Below are positions 63,423 through 64,000 of a stretch of DNA of 64,000 bases, one piece after another; the first letter of the stretch is position 1; every line of letters starts with the position of its first letter. The position numbers and the translations under genes are program-made. The stretch spans positions 16,840 through 80,839 of the forward strand of contig NZ_MUZU01000015.1 in the NCBI RefSeq assembly GCF_002000085.1, written 5' to 3'. The notes beneath the pieces are model-generated. The model ran no database searches, was not told the origin of the DNA, and saw only the letters and a list, made by a program, of their open reading frames with translations. This DNA comes from Pseudocolwellia agarivorans. GTDB taxonomy: Bacteria > Pseudomonadota > Gammaproteobacteria > Enterobacterales > Alteromonadaceae.

Positions 63423-63899
63423 AGATAACAAATTTTATAATATTTTTATTTTTAGTAGATACTTTATCTTTAATATTTAATATTTAAAGGTATTATCAAT
63501 ACTAAGCTCAGAGATAAATTTAAGAGGTTCTATTTGCTCAGCAATATTATGCATCAGAGCAATTAAATATTTGAATAAGCCTAATTGTTGACTCGACAAA
63601 CAGAAACATTAATCACATATAACCTAAATAAAAAGTCTATAGCGCCACATGCCCCAATCGTTCACGCGAAGGTCCTACTCATGATGATTAACCTAGCAGT
63701 TCACTATATAGAAGTAAAAAATGACAATAATATAGTTAGAATGATTTAACTAGACTTTAGTTTTATGAAGAGATCGTTGAAACCTATAGGCTGGCTGAAA
63801 GAGAGCAAACCGCTATATGAAACATTATAATTTTAACGAACATCTCAGTCTAACTTGATCATGATATCAATTGGTATGAGATTTCCCTTCGCTCACAAA
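63423..63899. other. 477-bp gap before the rRNA operon end
   Basis: No gene was recognised on either strand. A short GTCCTACTC near 63671 resembles the 3' end of 5S rRNA but the match does not extend. Confidence 0.4.
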
Positions 63900-63927
63900 A
63901 AAAGGCTATCCGTTAGGATAGCCTTTT
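63900..63927 (-). terminator. terminator of the rRNA operon
   Basis: AAAAGGCTATCC (63900-63911) pairs perfectly with GGATAGCCTTTT (63916-63927) around GTTA. On the minus strand a T-run follows. It lies directly after the 5S rRNA 3' end. Confidence 0.85.
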
Positions 63928-63939
63928 CTTTGAATGAGA

Positions 63940-64000
63940 AGCCTAGCAATGTCCTACTCTCACATGGGAACTCCCACACTACCATCGGCGCTACTGCGTT
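63940..64000 (-). rRNA. rrf: 5S ribosomal RNA, 3' part (cut by window edge)
   Basis: On the minus strand the edge sequence reads AACGCAGTAGCGCCGATGG, then TAGTGTGGGAGTTCCCATG and GAGAGTAGGACATTGCTAGGC. This is the 3' half of a gammaproteobacterial 5S rRNA, with the typical AGCGCCGATGGTAGTGTGG. The 3' end is at about 63940. About half of the gene and the rest of an rRNA operon should lie beyond the right edge. Confidence 0.95.

Noticed and set aside
63660..63690. possible duplicated fragment of the 5S rRNA 3' end
   Set aside because: Only about ten bases (GTCCTACTCA) match the 5S end and the match does not extend; too short to claim.
1..64000. CRISPR arrays, insertion sequences, prophage or toxin-antitoxin genes
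   Set aside because: No regularly spaced repeats, transposase or integrase frames or phage genes were seen; gene order is that of a conserved chromosome.

Overview
The window looks like chromosomal DNA of a marine gammaproteobacterium of the Alteromonadales, most like Colwellia or a close relative (Thalassotalea type). The base composition is AT-rich. Typical neighbourhoods include rne/rluC/HAD/yceF/yceD/rpmF/plsX/fab/pabC/mltG/tmk/holB/pilZ/tatD, msrC/proQ/prc, pepN plus DUF2835, and a methylcitrate operon of the AcnD/PrpF type. Genus-level placement is inference from gene order and family membership. I see no CRISPR array, insertion sequence, prophage, tRNA or integrase; most of the window is core genome.

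Layout. 1-1880: the 5' part of a membrane sensor and the sugar-type solute-binding protein gene upstream of it (both minus). 1881-2521: no gene. 2522-4611: a minus-strand operon (peroxiredoxin-like, SnoaL-like, DoxX-like) divergent from a TetR regulator; two 16-bp direct repeats bracket the shared promoter. 4716-8823: an OmpA-like protein, a response regulator and a histidine kinase that match the 'proteobacterial dedicated sortase' set (PdsO, PdsR, PdsS), but no sortase or target gene is in the window. 8833-10289: divergent queE and queC. 10743-17361: an S4-domain protein, pyrD and the 1613-residue NAD-glutamate dehydrogenase. 17670-24575: a four-gene envelope cassette (DUF1302 barrel, DUF1329, YCF48 propeller, RND transporter) with a FadR-type palindrome upstream. 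24892-29340: pepN, DUF2835 and NhaC. 29556-33028: msrC, a small acidic protein, proQ and prc. 33173-36445: chemoreceptor, porin and a short PstS-like periplasmic protein. 36638-43741: a GntR regulator with prpB, prpC, acnD and prpF, i.e. propionyl-CoA disposal through the 2-methylcitrate cycle. 43928-45157: a nucleoside-recognition (Gate) membrane protein. 45643-55474: tatD-family, pilZ, holB, tmk, mltG, pabC, fabF, acpP, fabG, fabD, plsX and rpmF. 55516-58480: yceD, yceF, HAD phosphatase and rluC. 59120-62194: rne with a long leader. 62295-63422: a VC2046/SO_2500-family protein and a GNAT protein. 63940-64000: the 3' end of a 5S rRNA gene on the minus strand with its terminator, marking the end of an rRNA operon that lies beyond the right edge.

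How the parts fit. The 45-62 kb part is a housekeeping block for lipid precursors, envelope and RNA metabolism. The accessory interest is in sensing and envelope modules: the orphan Pds set, the RND/DUF1302/DUF1329/YCF48 cassette, the binding protein plus sensor pair, and the chemoreceptor/porin/binding-protein cassette. Notable non-coding signals are the direct repeats at the TetR divergent promoter, GTCGAC palindromes around the prp promoter with a third copy inside the neighbouring gene, two related long palindromes flanking acnD, hairpins in the rne leader, and a plus-strand terminator with no annotated gene in front of it. I found no system that is clearly undescribed; the best candidates for a second look are those listed in the findings.
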